Assembly (NCBI GenBank): GCA_034620365.1
Contig: JAQGEQ010000003.1
Span: 186,001-250,000 of the forward strand
DNA: 64,000 bases
Source of the DNA: Pegea sp. RAD2-039
Taxonomy: Eukaryota; Chordata; Thaliacea; Salpida; Salpidae
Direction of reading: 5' to 3'
The translations under genes were made by a program, and so were the position numbers. Position 1 is the stretch's first letter. Each line of letters starts with the position of its first letter. The notes under the pieces are model-generated. The model did no database searches, had not been told where the DNA came from, and saw only the letters and a list, made by a program, of their open reading frames with translations. Below, piece after piece: positions 1-14,043 of the stretch.

Positions 1-2967
1 TTTTGACAAACGAAATTAGAATATTCATCATTATTATTATTAACATTTTGATTAAGCAGATTTAACATAAAAATAAATTTTAAAAATAGAAAAAAACTAA
101 TTTCAATAAACTCATAAAACTCACAGACGCTTAATTATTATAAATTCAGTTTTTAATTTAAAAATGTTCTTTTGTAAAACTTATCTAAAATCGTGATACA
201 AAAGTATAATTAAACGAAATGGTAAACGTTCAATTCATTGAAAATTTTATTTAAAGATTAGTTACAAAACTTTGAATTAAACAACGAAAACAGATATATC
301 AAATGCTATCAAATAGAATGATAATTTATCTAACAGCTTTTTGGTTTTCATTTATCAATTGAAGCGATAAAAGTAAACTTGAAGCTTTTGAAACTAAGAA
401 TTTAATCTAGGATTTGCTTCATCAGATTTTATCTGTTCTGTTACTTATATACTTTAACTCTTTACATTGTAAATTGTTTTCATTTTTAAATAGGGTTCGA
501 CTATTGTTTAATTAAATTATCTATAAAGATAGCAAGGTCATAAAATTAAGCTAATAGTTAAACCTGTAATCAAAAATAAATTGATCGTTGCCATTTACTA
601 AAAGTATCTAATATTTAAATCGTCAGTACAAATGTAACAACTGTATATATCTAAAAATCAAATTTATATCTATATTCGTTTTAGTATAAAGAAACATTAA
701 TATATACCAGAGTTAAACTACTTTATGACAAAAAGTGATTAACTAACCTCAACAAGGAGTAAGGTGGTTAAGCTGTTAATGACGTCATCAAAGGAAATAA
801 AGAATAAATTGATTTAACTGTAAAAATTGTTGAGCAAATTGTCTTACTAACGAAGGAAGCTTCAGTCACGTGGCTTAAAATGCTATAGAATAATAATTTG
901 TCTGAAAATTATTAAGTTAAAAATCATATTTTTTCAATATATTTGTTGTGTTTTGTCAAGATTTAGTAGTTTTATTTTTCGTTTATATAAATTGATTTTA
1001 ATAAAAACATCATTTTGTGTCATTACTTTGAAATAAAAAATAATCATTTTTCTGGTTGATTTTGAAGAACTTTTTTCTATTATCAGTCATTACAAGAAAA
1101 ATCAATAATTTTCTTCAAAATTATTTTTCTTATCTTGATTTTATTTCAAAAAATTCTCATGACATCAACATATCTGATAACTAATATTCAATTTTAAACC
1201 AAAAACAAATAAACCTAATTCAAATTTGTTGTTTTCTATTTCTATAACTAAGTGTACTGTAAATTAGAGTGACCATGAATTTTAGAAACCAACTAAGTTA
1301 TCTACCACTAGCATTTAATCTCAGTGATAAGAATTTTTAATTCGCTCAAATTACTAACAATCTGTTAGATTTATTCCAATCAACTTAAAGTTTATTTTAT
1401 GACAAAAATTGAAATATAAAACTGTTGACTGTTTTCTGAAATATCTGAATTATTTAAATTGAAATCCTCGGCCATTAGTCACAAGAGGAAAGTCTTTATC
1501 TTTAAAACTTCTAAATACAGTTTTTATTATTATAAATTACTAAAATAAACTCAGAAAACTAAATAATATTTAAATGATTAAAATAAAAACAGTCTTTCTT
1601 TGATTGGAGCTTTGATATTAAAGCTTTTTTTCATAACTAAATATTCTAATTTATTTGAAGCGTGGACAGTCTTAAGTTAGAGATGACGTCTTAGATAATA
1701 AGTTAGAGATGAATAAATTGATTTATAATTTGTATAATAAAAGAGTATTAGAAAAAACGCCATATATCAAAAAGTCAACAATTACTTTTTATAATTGAAA
1801 ATCAATACTTTGATATATTGTCTTTAATGAGTATTTTATTGAACTTAAAGATATTCTATTTGAAAAGATTCAGATCCATTTTTTATCAGTTTAATATGAA
1901 TATTTTTATTTTGTTTTAAGACTTTAAATAAAACGAAATAAAGTCTTCATCCTTTATAAGCGATTTATTTGAAGAAAAAAACATTTCAAGAAAGTTAATA
2001 AATTTATTTAATTGTTTAACTGCATTACAGCTACCATAAGTAAATAAATAAATCAAATATCTTCCTTCATATCCTATTACATATAAAGCTGGCTAAAAAT
2101 AAATTTGAATAAAAAGACTTCTTATAAGGTGAAGGTAAACATTTCTGTTAATTTTTTTATTTAAGATTTGTAAAAAATCATTGAAAGTTAAGTATTATCG
2201 TTGGAAATTACTGGAGAAAATTTAAAAATAAGCTTATCATATTTATCTAATTTTACAAACAATCTTTACAAAGAGTCAGTAAAATAATTCTTTTGAAAAT
2301 GTTTCTATTTTAGTTTAATAACTTTAACTGTTTGAAATCACTAGAGTTGATATGTGTACAAAGGTACAAAGGCATAAAACGACATATTTTGAAACAATTA
2401 CTCTTGATTGACATCTAGCGAGAACTATTATGATGAATTACTTTATTTTTCTATCAAAGAAATCTTAAGTTCAACTAAGAAATATTTTTATTCAAAATCT
2501 TTTAAATACTTACAAGTTTACAGATATTTTTTATTTAGTATATTTTTAAATATTCATAATCTTAATAGATCAAATATAAACTTTATTTCTGCTTTTATTC
2601 TGGTATAAAACTGAAATATAAATCAATTATTAAAGTAAAACAATTTTAGGATATTTAATCTAATATTTCAAAAGTGATCAAATCAGTTTTGAAGTTTCCA
2701 AATGAATTAGAAAGTGTGATAAAAAGTTTTAGCCAAAATTGAAAAATACACATATCTAAACAACTAAACTGAGTCATTAGATTTTTCAGAAAAATCGATT
2801 ACTGAAAAAAGGTTTTTGAAGAAAAACATTTTCTAAAGAATTTTCCAAATAAATCAAAGCAAAAAAAAATAAGAGAAAAACCTAATTTTTATATAATCTT
2901 GGTTTAAAGTTTATTCACAGTAAAGTAGAAAAGAAACAACATTTATAAACCGTTCCAAACAAACCGC
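1..2967. other. AT-rich non-coding stretch downstream of the 179-aa gene
   Basis: No exon with convincing splice sites or protein resemblance was found. The stretch has homopolymer runs and simple AT sequence. A perfect TGACGTCA lies at 780-787 and a CACGTG at 867-872. A minus-strand AATAAA (TTTATT at 2910-2915) fits as the polyadenylation signal of the gene ending at 2968. The short plus-strand ORF around 2408-2608 has AT-driven composition and no recognisable domain. Confidence 0.6.
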
Positions 2968-5900
2968 TTAATTTGTAATTGTTAATTTGCAAGCTAAACA
3001 TATGCTCGATAGAAACGTATGACATTTACCTTGAATTACATCTTCTTTGCTTCTAGCTTCATTCTGTTCAAAAAGTGAATCAAAATATTCTTCTTGTATT
3101 CTCATTTTATGGATAGATTCCAATTGTTTCCTCCTTTTCCTAAGAGAAGAATATTTTGCTACATGTTTGATATTTTGATGAAAGTTTTGATTTTTAATTA
3201 ATTCAGTAATAATTTAGAATTATACAAATTAAATTTGAGATTGAAAAGTCTTGTAGTATATCAAAACATTTTTAAAGTAACAAAAAAAGTATCCAAATAA
3301 ATTTTTTTAAATATTTTATATATATTATATTATAACTTAATCAAATATATAACAATCTATAAAATTATAAAATTTATAAAAAAAATTTGGAAACATTTTA
3401 GAGAAACAATAAAGTAGTTTAACAAAAGTTTAAAAAGATTTTAAACCAAAAAAAATAGTTATTTATTTTATATGTCTCAAAATATTAGTGTTTCATTTTA
3501 AAAACATAAAACTTATATTATCATTTAAAAGACCTTAAAAGTTCTGTTGCTGGATTTAAAGATTTTGGAAGTGGTTTAGATGTTAAAATGAAACTTTCTT
3601 CACAGCCTAATCCAGTAGTTTCAGGTAAACTACTAAAACGCTTCTGTAATTTCGGTGGTCTCTGTTTTTCTTGAGCTGGTAAAACTGCAAAGATATAAAG
3701 ATTTATGGATAATTAGAAAGTTTAGATGATTGAAAATTGTTATAATCTAGTGTATTGACATTAAATTCAATCGTTAACCAACCAACTCGACTGTTTATAT
3801 TTAAAAGAAATAAAATTTCTAATCTATAGGTAGAATAAACATTAATATATATTATTTATTTAAATTTATATTTGATAGCAAATAGTAATATTGTTTATAA
3901 TTCAAATAACTTAGTTATTTTGATGTTAATTACTTTATTGATCTAAACTCATTTGGTAGAGGTTACAACTTGGCACTAAGTTGTTTTACTGAATATAAAT
4001 TAAACATTTTTATTCAAACTTTTCCAATTTTATTTCATTTCAAAAAGCTTCATAATAATTCAAATTATTTGTATTTTAAACAACTAGAATATTGTTTTAA
4101 CACAAACTGTAAAAATAATTTTCAATCTTTCGATATTTAATTAATACTAAAATGCTGAAACTAACAAAGTTGAAAAACTGGTTAAGAAATTAGAAAAAAG
4201 TAAAAAATTAAATAGATAAAAAGCTTTATGTTTCGATTTTATAAACAATTCTATGCTAATTCTTTTAAAGTTATTTTATAATTAAGCATCTACAGATGTA
4301 AATATAAAATAGATAATTTTTCTAACTCTTTAAAACATCAAACTTATCGAAAAAGAAAATATTTCAGCGAAAACTTCCTAATCAATTAGTTTTTACAAAC
4401 TTCTGGAAAGTTATTAGTCACCGACCCGGAGGGGTGTCTGACATGAGAGACATATGAAAGGGAGATGAACCTCTTCTGAAGTCAGACTGAGAAGTTTCAC
4501 CTAACTTAATCCAATGTTGTAGTGTTTCAACTTCATCATTAGTAGGGTCTTTGAGATCTGTTTCTGAGTAAAACAAATGTTTTAAAACGACTCGTAGACA
4601 AATTCGATTTACAAGTTTATTGAGTTTACGCATCTGTTACTTTCTAATGAAAATTACAAATTCTACTTTTGGTTAACTAAATAACTAAAAGTAGATTTAT
4701 TACTAAATGTAAGTTATTCTAAAATATCTTAAATGCCAATAAAAAATTTTTGATGTCAATGCAATCATTAAAACTTTTTATAAGAAGCTGTTTAAACTAA
4801 ATTAAATAATTTGTTAAGTTTTATATAATTCAAAGTTTTGTTTGTTATTCTTCAATATAAAAGTTACTAAAAAGAACTTTTCTCATTAGTGCAACGAAGA
4901 AAGTAAAATTTGTAAATTAATAAACTAAATCAATGTCTACCATATTACAGTTAACGAAAGTAAATATAAGTTTTTAATAAAGTTGCAAACTACTTTGTTT
5001 AATCAAATTAATGTTGATAAGACTTGAGATACCTGTCTTGATTTCATGATCTAACTCTTCTGAACGAAAAGGTTGAAGAAAAGATGCAGGAAACTGTTTT
5101 GCTGTGTCAATACTAATTCGGCAAAAATTAGTTTATGAAGAAACGAATATAGATTTGTAAATTTTACAGAAAATTTTGTGATTAAAAAATATTAAAAAGA
5201 TTGAAAGATATAATTGCTACTGTGTAAGCTTATAACTTATGTTAAAAATATTCTTTACTTAGTGAAAATAAATTAGAAACATTTATAAAGCTATAAATTA
5301 ATGTTTTAAAAAATTATTGTTTATTTTTCTACACTAAATACTGATCAAAATTTTTTATTTTTATTTGTATTTTGTTTTAATTTAAAAACTTTACAAAACC
5401 AACATGGCAAATTTATATACAAAATATTGCGTGTCTTGATAAGGTTTATTTAGTAAAAAAACCACAAATAAAATAGGAAGATTTAATTTCTAAGTAGGTT
5501 TTTTTTGTTGCTTTCTAATTATATTACTTTCTTAGTCTCAAATATAACAAATATTTTTTGTCTTTCAAATATTTAAATTAACAAAGTTTTCAATAGAATT
5601 TTTCAGTTCAAATTAAAATATGAGTCTACTTTTTTTGTAAGAAGCAAATATTTTGACAATTTAAATGTATTTTGATCTATAAATAGAAAGGACAAAGCAG
5701 ACACTTAAACCTATAAACCAACTAAAAAGTATCCAATTAGAATATTTAGGATTATGTTGTTTTGAACAATACTCTGCTAAATACTATTAATAAATTGTTT
5801 TTTTCATTAATTGAGTTTAAGTTTTAATTTGAGTTTAAGAAGCTTCTAGTTATTGAATTATTACCACAAACAATTTTGAACAGAGTTACCTTTTACTCCG

Positions 5901-7310
5901 TATTTTTGCCCAATTACGAGAACATTGAACTGAAATAACAATACTTAAATAATTAATTAGATTAATTAAAGATTTAATGTATTATAGGAATAGTCAGAAT
6001 TTATTAATGATAAAAACAGATTGATATAATTTTTCTCTTTCAGTATCAGCTTTTATGAAAGTTTAATCAATAAATGTGTTGAAACTTTCAGTTAAATGTC
6101 TAAAGCTACATAAATATTGAAGTTATCTATTTGCATTTAATCTTTGTTTAGTAACTTATACCTCAGATTTTAGAATTTTAAACAGAAATTTTGTCTGCTT
6201 TGGATAATTGCTTTGATTACATAAAAAAAAAATGAAAAATAAATAAAAAATTTTTATTTACTTTTTAAAAGTGAAGTAAATTAAATCTGGCGATTTAAAA
6301 TGTTTGTAAATTAGGAATATTATTTACGTTTTATGAAGAAAGTATGTTTTCTGTTTATGAAAAATATTATTGGGAAAGCTATGTCACGTGGGCAGGTGTG
6401 TTAATGGTCAACGGACCTTAGAGTTTTTGAGTATGTTATTTTTACATAAATAAATAAACCATTTCAAAAAAAAGAGTTTTTAAAGTGTATAAATTTGTCT
6501 GAAAAGTTGTTAAATTTATAAAATGAAATATATAATTTTTTTGTACCATTCAAACAATTTAACTTTGTTAATATTTATTTATAAAGTCGCAGGTGTAAGT
6601 TTTAACGTTAGCTTACAAAACAAATATTAATCGTTACATTTTATAAAAAATTCAGTGTTTTGTTCTATTTTTTTGTTTGTAAATAAAAACTAGTTCAATT
6701 TTAACAATTATTTAATTTGTACAAAATTTCTAATTAAACAACTTTATCAAGACTCTAAATTTCTGTATTTGCAATCTTATTTCATTAAAATGAACTTAAA
6801 ATGAAGTGATGTAATGCTCAGAACAGTTCATTTAAATAGAAAAACACCTAAGTTGAAAAGCTCTCAGGTAATAAAGAAAAAATAGTAGCCATTATGAAGC
6901 TGTAAATATATGAACGATGATAAATTATGTATATGGAGATAGTACTAAAAGAATATTTGTACAAAACTTTAATAATTTATAAATTCTTGAGACAAACAGT
7001 TCAAATAACTTTTACAAAATTATGGTTTAGTAAAATTAAATAACATTTACAATAATACAAATAAACAATTCTGCCAATTTAAAGTTGTCAGTTTGTTATT
7101 TAAACTTCATAGAATATCTAATTTGCTTATTATGCTGAAAGCAGATACTTGAAATTTATTAATAAGCAGTGAACTTTGTTTAAGCTCTAATTAATTTACT
7201 CTATTTAGATAAACTACGTATTTCGATTATATGATAGCCATCTATAACTTGATAGTATTTATTGTTGTTATTTTCTAATACTACATTAATTTCTACTAAC
7301 CTTCAGTCAT
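2968..7310 (-). CDS. unrecognised 179-aa protein, five coding exons
   Basis: Reconstructed minus-strand exons: 7301-7310, 5033-5101, 4426-4563, 3534-3684 and 2968-3139. All introns are GT-AG and phases agree (total 540 nt). The start is a 10-nt exon encoding M-T-E plus one base; the stop is followed by AATAAA about 50 nt downstream. The product is hydrophilic with no signal peptide or membrane segment. It has a Ser/Pro/Lys-rich middle (residues about 70-120) and a basic stretch (LLRKRRKQ) leading into a charged, probably helical C-terminal part. I do not recognise the family. Exons 2-5 look coding by composition and phase; the first exon is least certain because it is tiny and lies 2.2 kb upstream. 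A possible extra exon sits in intron 1 (5897-5929 or 5890-5929). If the GT at 3029 were used, the C-terminus would differ. Confidence 0.6.
5890..5929 (-). other. possible alternative exon inside the first intron of the 179-aa gene
   Basis: On the minus strand the segment is preceded by a pyrimidine-rich acceptor (TTATTTCAG) and followed by a good donor (AAAAG/GTAACT). Using the inner donor GTAAAAG at 5896 gives a 33-nt exon (5897-5929) that keeps the frame and would insert 11 residues. The 40-nt form would shift the frame into a stop. It may be a cassette exon, a noncoding 5' exon or chance. Confidence 0.3.
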
Positions 7311-9349
7311 TGCTGAAAAGACTTTCTTTGTTGAACTTCAAGCTTATCTGCTGTTAATATCCTGATCTAGTACAAGAAATAAGAAAATATAAAGAGATAG
7401 TAAGAGAAAAGTTTCACTGACATACAAGCTTACATTGAAAAGCATCGAAAAAAGAAATGTATTTTACATCTACTCACTACAAAAGCTTGTTTGAAGCTCA
7501 TAACATATTTATAAGAGAAAGTTGAATCACCAGAAATCCACCAAAGCTTCAAAAGACAATCACAAAAATTAAAGTTTTTAATTTGACTCTACTTGACTAA
7601 AAGAAACAGCAAATGTGTACTTGCTTTCAATTGGGACCTAGAATCAATAAAAATTTATTTTTTTTACAAAAAAATAAAGCTAAGACCTTTATTTTTATCT
7701 TTTCGGTCCTGCGGTAGCTTGAGTATAAAATTGAAACCATTTCCCTTAGATTAGAAAGGTACTTAAATCACAAACTTTCTAAAAATAATTCTTAAACTCT
7801 TTTTAGTAAATCTATTTCTTCCTTTTTTTAAATTAGATTTAATCTTTTACAGTTAAAATGTTCTTTAGCTGTTTATTAATTGATATTTTATCAAGAAAAA
7901 AACTTTGATTAACAAAATAAATGACCTAAAATTTCATACTTGTTTTATTTTTATATTACTTTGCTGAACTCTATTAGCAACAAGCTTTTATATCTTATTC
8001 CTTAATTTGCTGGTAGAATTACATGCTTTATATTTACTTACAACCACAAAAACAACAATATATGTTTTCTTACTGAACAAGATTATTGCGTCTTCATTCT
8101 ACTGACACAAATATACTATAAAAAAAAATTACAATTTAATTTAAAAACATTGATTTAATATGTTTCTCACGACAAATATAATCTTTTTTTTTATAGCTTA
8201 GCTCTAACTTTAATTTTTCTTGCTGCGATGAAAGTTTAATTTTACATCATTTTTATTAAATTGATAAATTTGAGGTAAATTACTTCTTTAAAAAAAGATT
8301 TATCTGTGTTACCTAGTCAAAGAAAATAGCTATCATCTATTGTAAGTTAGTATTGTTGTACTTTGAAATCAGAATCTAGAAAAAAATAGACAAGATAAAA
8401 TATATTTTATTTTAGGATGCTTTTAAAAAATAATCTCATTACAATTGAAAGCTTTGATTTATAATAAAAGTTTTAACTTTGCTTAAATAACTTTGTATGA
8501 ATTATTTCAAATATTTTTTGGCGTAAGTTTCTAGGTAAAGTTCAATTATTATAATTAAAAGCTTCGTATAAGCCACAACTTTAGTTTTAATATTTTACTG
8601 AGTGAAATTAAACTAAGAAGATGCAATCATAATTTTTCATTCACAAAATCCATAGTTAATGTGATAATTGAATATGAATTTTTGCAGATACTCTTTATTT
8701 AAGGATTAAATTTCATTTTAAAAGATGTTTAAGCCCTTAAAAAATCTTAAATTTATTTGAAATAAGCTTTGATTTTTACACATAATAGTCTGACCATACA
8801 TTTAAAACTAATATTTTTCTGAAAAGTTTATTTAGACTTAAACATATTTCCTAAGAAGTGTAAGCTATAACAATATAATATATGATAATAATGGCTGTTG
8901 CGCTCAAAGACTGTCGCAAAAAAAAACAAAGTAAAAAACGATGAGATGTAAAAGAACTAAATGTTTTCAGTGTTTCTTCCTTTTCATTGTAAGCTAATAC
9001 GAAGCTAATAAAGAAGCTAAAATGTAAATTGAAAAAGAAGAGTTTAAAAAAGCCAATTACTATTTCAACAGCTGTTAGTAAATGAAGTTATTCTCCACAA
9101 AGACTCTACTGTCTAAGTGAACAGGTTCACTTGTGCAATATAATTAGATTTCTAATCTTCAAATATAAGATTCTGTTCTGAGAAACTTAAAGCATCGTTA
9201 ATACATAACATATTTTCAGTATCAGTTATAAATTTTACATTAAAATATTTTAGTGGCAGTTTTAAAGTTTGCTTTTGTTATTTGTGACAAAAAATGTGAA
9301 AATTTGATAATTATATAATTAATTTAATCCCTAAATGCGGATAAGAATT

Positions 9350-9730
9350 AAACCCAAAGTTTGCTTCCTCAGAGAGATTTAAGGTATTAGTGAATGCTGA
9401 GGAAATCATCATTATCTTCTGCAATATGTTGCTTAGGGAGAACTCTTTTCCCCAAAAATATCGATCATCAAGTCAAAGTAAACAAATCAACCCTATCATC
9501 AATGACGTTATTGTAGCTACATAACGTTAGCTCTTCAACTATTTAAACTCAGGTTATCTGGTTACAAACTATCATCAGATCTGTTGCCGGCAGTCACCAG
9601 AAAGCAGTTGTCAGTGCTTTAGACCAGCTTGATTTAGCCTCCTGGGATTTTTCGGCTCGCTGATATTCGAGATGTAGAGGGAATCGCTTTCCCTGGTTGG
9701 TATCTTAGAGGTCAATAATAATTTGGCTCT
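9350..9730. other. GC-richer island of unknown nature
   Basis: The island stands out from its surroundings, especially 9580-9720. It holds short inverted repeats: CTTCCTCAG near 9364 against CTGAGGAAATC near 9396, and the hairpin AGGGAATCGCTTTCCCT near 9678. On the minus strand about 9600-9710 two frames are open for about 30 codons with ordinary amino-acid use, but neither has convincing splice sites or a family match. Candidates are a mobile-element remnant, a noncoding RNA or an untranslated exon. I did not find tRNA boxes or snRNA signatures in it. Confidence 0.4.
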
Positions 9731-10299
9731 AGTATTGAAAGCTAGTACAAGAAGAACAATTTTAGTAGTTGTGTTTATACGGTTTAAATGCTATAGTTTC
9801 ATTCATAAAAAATGAAAAGAACTAAGCAATTATAAGTCAGTTTCATTCAGACGATCACGTAATCTACTTTTACAGTTAATTTTAAATTTATTCTATTTCA
9901 AAAATGAAATATGCCAATATTTCATCAGGATATTTCCAATTAGCTAGTCTTGTTGTAAAATTTAGTTGTCGAACAACAGTTTAATTACAAATTGTAGTGA
10001 TGATACAAAGACTTGTTCATTTACTAAAGCTGAGAATATCTTGATTAAGTCACAAACAGTCATCGTCAATCAATATTCTCAATATGCAAGAAGTTTTTCT
10101 AACAAACAATTTATATATTCAGATGACTAAATGCTCATAAAAAACAATAATTCTTTGTATTTAAGTCTCTTCAAAACCGTTCACTACTAACTTAATCTGA
10201 CTTGAACTTTTTCAAACTTACTAAATTAAAGACTAAATGATTAAAATTTTATCAGACTCGTGTTTCACTCTCAAAAATTAGCTGATGCTCTTCTTTTCA

Positions 10300-10410
10300 A
10301 ATAATCTCGTTAGGAGATCGATACGTACTAGTGTGTTACACGCGCTTTCATGCAGCCAAGCGTAACGCTAACTTTATAACGGAAATAAACACGTCACGTG
10401 ACATCTATCA
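10300..10410. promoter_or_regulatory. possible regulatory island with an extended E-box
   Basis: A short patch of higher GC contains the perfect palindrome TCACGTGA (CACGTG at 10395-10400), next to GTTACACGCGC and AACGCTAAC-type sequence. No exon adjoins it. The regulatory reading is inference from composition and the bHLH-type E-box only. Confidence 0.25.
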
Positions 10411-13400
10411 TTCTAGAGTTTGGGTTATCTTCAGCCTTATTGATTTCCTACTTCTATTAAAGTTAACAAATTATGATCTTGTAATCTGATAAAAGGATCA
10501 ACATCACCTTAAAATCACTCGAATATTATTTGTAATAATTTTAAGTAACACAGAAGGATTAAAATTTGGTTTCGAACAAATCATTTTCAATTTAAATTCA
10601 ACTTCTACCTTCCTTCAAAAAGTAACTAGAGAAAATTATCTCAGTTTTGTGTCTAAATATTGAAAATTTGATGAAAAGATAAAACATTTATTACACTACA
10701 AGTAAATAATTTATTCAACATTTTGTGTTTTTACCTGCAATCAATAATCTAAACAAATTTATGATCAAAAAACGCGTTACTAATGTCCTAATTTCATAAT
10801 CATATTATCAAATTTTGTTATTAAATGTACTTTTACTTTGGCTTCATAAGCTTAAAAAGCACTTTAAAAGCTAAAATCCTCAAAAATTAATAAAGTTAGA
10901 TCAAGTTCGCATTTGCTGTGCTGTTATCTTTGAAGAAGCATATTTTTGAAATAAAAAAATAATAAAAAGAGGTATGTTTCGAAAACTTCTACTAAAAAAT
11001 TATCAAATAGGTCGATTTTGTAAGAAAACTGATTGCATAAATCAATATCTAAAAAAAATATTAGAAAGAAAATACTTTTTTAAATACTTTTAATTTCTTT
11101 TTATGCTTTTATTGTTGAGTTTTGATTTTAAGACTTGCTTTATTATATTCTATGAATTTTGCGAAAATTAGTGTTGCCAAAAGTTTTATAATTATTTAAA
11201 TCTGATTCACTAATAATTTGATTGCTAATAAGGTGTAGTTAGGTAGATTGAAGTAGAACAAAAACTAGATTTTTTCAAATTTTATTTCAAATAACCACAA
11301 CATTGCTACCTAGTGGTTATTAAAAGTTATCTTAATAAGCATAATTTAGACTCGTTTGTCAATATCATTTTAAAGTCAAAATTCAGCTGTAAAAATATTG
11401 CTAATAATTCTATTGAGCAGTTATTTTGATTATTTGAAATTAGCAAATTAGATTATGTTTTTCTTATATTCAAAAATATTAAAAAAAAACATTTTCTAAA
11501 TTAGCGTTGAGCATAATCTTGTCTTAAAAGCCCGTTACGTAAACCTTGATTTTAACCAAATACTTTGGGCTGAAAACTAAAAGGAAAAATCCATTTCTAA
11601 AAAAGCATTAGTGGAGATTTTTACCCATTTCGTTCTAACAAAGTTTGGAAAACATCTTTTAGATGACTTACTTGAAATTAAGAAAGTTAAAATGTAATTT
11701 ACATTCAAATGAATTTTATAAATCAAACATAATATAAGAGATTACATTTATTTAGAAATTCAGCTTTATTTATTTAATTATAATTAGTTATGGAACACTA
11801 TAACGAAATTTTAGCCAATAAAATTTTTTATCGAGTAATTTCGCATTCTTCAAATTATTAGATGTTCACGAGCATCTTTATCATACAATTTTCATTTTCA
11901 ACAGTCAACGGAATTTTGTTGATTCATCTGAAGCTTACTCGTCAACTTTAAAATATCATTTAGTTCACATCAATCCTTATTTAGCAGTAAAAACTAAATA
12001 TGATGTATCAAATATAATATCAAAACATTTTAGCTGAAAAAATACTTGAAATTGCGACATGTTTCTTTTCATTTGAAATTTTTAAGATAAATTTCTTGCT
12101 TAGTTTTCTTCTAATGATTTCTTAGCAAATATTAGGCAGCCAAGTTTTTTGTGGTGACTTGATTTTCTAAACTTATTTTGAAAATAAGCAACTATTTAAT
12201 ATTAATTGTATTTTATTTTCTAAATCGAGTTGTAAGATACCAGTTAATATCAACACAAAATTCGAACGTCTTTTATTTTTTACAGTTGCTGGTAGATTTC
12301 AGCGTATATAAGCTGTATCAGGCTTGAATTATTCATTAATTTCAAGAAAAAAATACTTTTTACTCGAATAATGTTGTTTTTTTTAAATTATGTTGCGACA
12401 ACTTCCTTCTTAGCAAAGTTTATTTATTAACGTATCTTTATACATTGTCTAAACTGAAATTAAGAGTTCATTGTTTTATCTAAGTTTATACTTGTTAGAT
12501 AACAATTCAATTCTATGTATCTTTAAAATTGTTTTCAAATCTTAACAAAGCTTACAATTTAATAAAAGCATTTTTTAATGAAGCCGTTAAAAATTGATAT
12601 TTTTTCAATTATTCAGAATCAATTTAAACATTGTTAAATGCCATAACAACAGACTAACATTACATAATGTTTTTATGGTTAAGTTTCATGTTCTTTAAAA
12701 TTGACATTTACGAAATAAATACTCTTTGAGTATTTTTAGCTGTTTTTACTTATCACTGTTATGTGCATGTGGTCATTTTAGAATAGTTTCATGTTATGGT
12801 AAAGTTTTTGAAAGTTGATTTAGCTGTCAAAGTTACATATTTGTTTTAATAATGTATCTATGCTTTTTTATGTGGATTTCAAATTTTTTTGTTAATTAAA
12901 GTGGTACGTAATGCAACTTTTTCAATTGCTTTAGAAACAGTTTAAAGTTTTTTTAATAGAATTATATTTAATAGAAATTATAATTTTGATGTTGAAATCC
13001 ATCATTTAAGTTACTATCATCAATAAAACCCTAAAAGTTATTCAAATTATCAGATATGTGGTTAAACGCTGTCAGTTACAAAACAAACATTTGACTGAAA
13101 ATATAAAATTATTTTAAATGCATCCAATTTATGTGAATATATTGTTAAAATTTTCAAATTATTGTTTAAGACCTGTAGAAATATCTCTAATGCAAACTCT
13201 TATTTGTTTTAACAAGTAAAAGTCCTCACGACTAAAGCTTATAAAGATTGATTTTACGGATTGCAAAAATGTTTTTATTATTCTGACGTAAATTCCATTT
13301 CACTAAACTAAATACATAAAATCTGAAATTTAATAAAAATGAAGTCAAATACTTTAAAGTGTAGAAATGAGATAAAATAAACTCTACAAATCTATGTTAA

Positions 13401-13961
13401 AACTATTTTCTCAGTTTAATCTGATTTCTTATGGTGAACGTGTTCAAAACACTCACATAAATATTATAAAGTTTAGAATAAGCCGCATGTTTGAGTTACT
13501 CACACATTTCTAATTTGTTTGCAATTGAATATAAAATAAAACTTTTAAAAATGTTGAAGCAAAACCTTTTATCATCACAAATATCTTGAAACAACTTATA
13601 TTTTCCAACTTTGTTTCTTAAAGTCACGTATGGGAACAAATATTTCCAAATACAATCAATTTCAACCTTTCCAAATGTTACATTTGAATAATGATTCTAA
13701 ACTTTTGCTTTCTGGTATATATCCAGCTGTTTTTTTTTTCTCAAAATAATCTCATTACTTAATTGTTCCAAGAAAATATTTTTAAAGTCTTCAGCTAACT
13801 TTGCAATATAAACTTAATTTATTTACATTTCTATCAAATCATTTATCAATTGTTTATCTGATGCAAATGGTTATTAGAATAAAACAATTTCGATTTATGA
13901 ATATATATTGACTTATACAATAACTTTATGAAAAAATCTTAAAAAAACGTTTACATTTCAA

Positions 13962-14043
13962 GGATTTTGTATTCAGAACGATGTAAGAATGTAGCATAAA
14001 TTGGATTTTGTATTCAGAACGATGTAAGAATGTAGCATAAATT
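13962..14043. repeat. perfect 41-bp tandem duplication
   Basis: Two adjacent identical 41-bp units (13962-14002 and 14003-14043), each beginning GGATTTTGTATTCAGAACG and ending GCATAAATT. There are no mismatches, so the duplication is recent or it is an assembly artefact. No coding content. Confidence 0.95.

Larger units (their letters stand above)
7311..13961. other. long gene-poor stretch
   Basis: No coding exons could be supported on either strand. Most is AT-rich unique sequence. Two islands have clearly higher GC, at about 9350-9720 and 10300-10410; both are listed separately. The distance between the flanking genes (7.3 and 15.4 kb) is the largest in the window. Confidence 0.55.
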
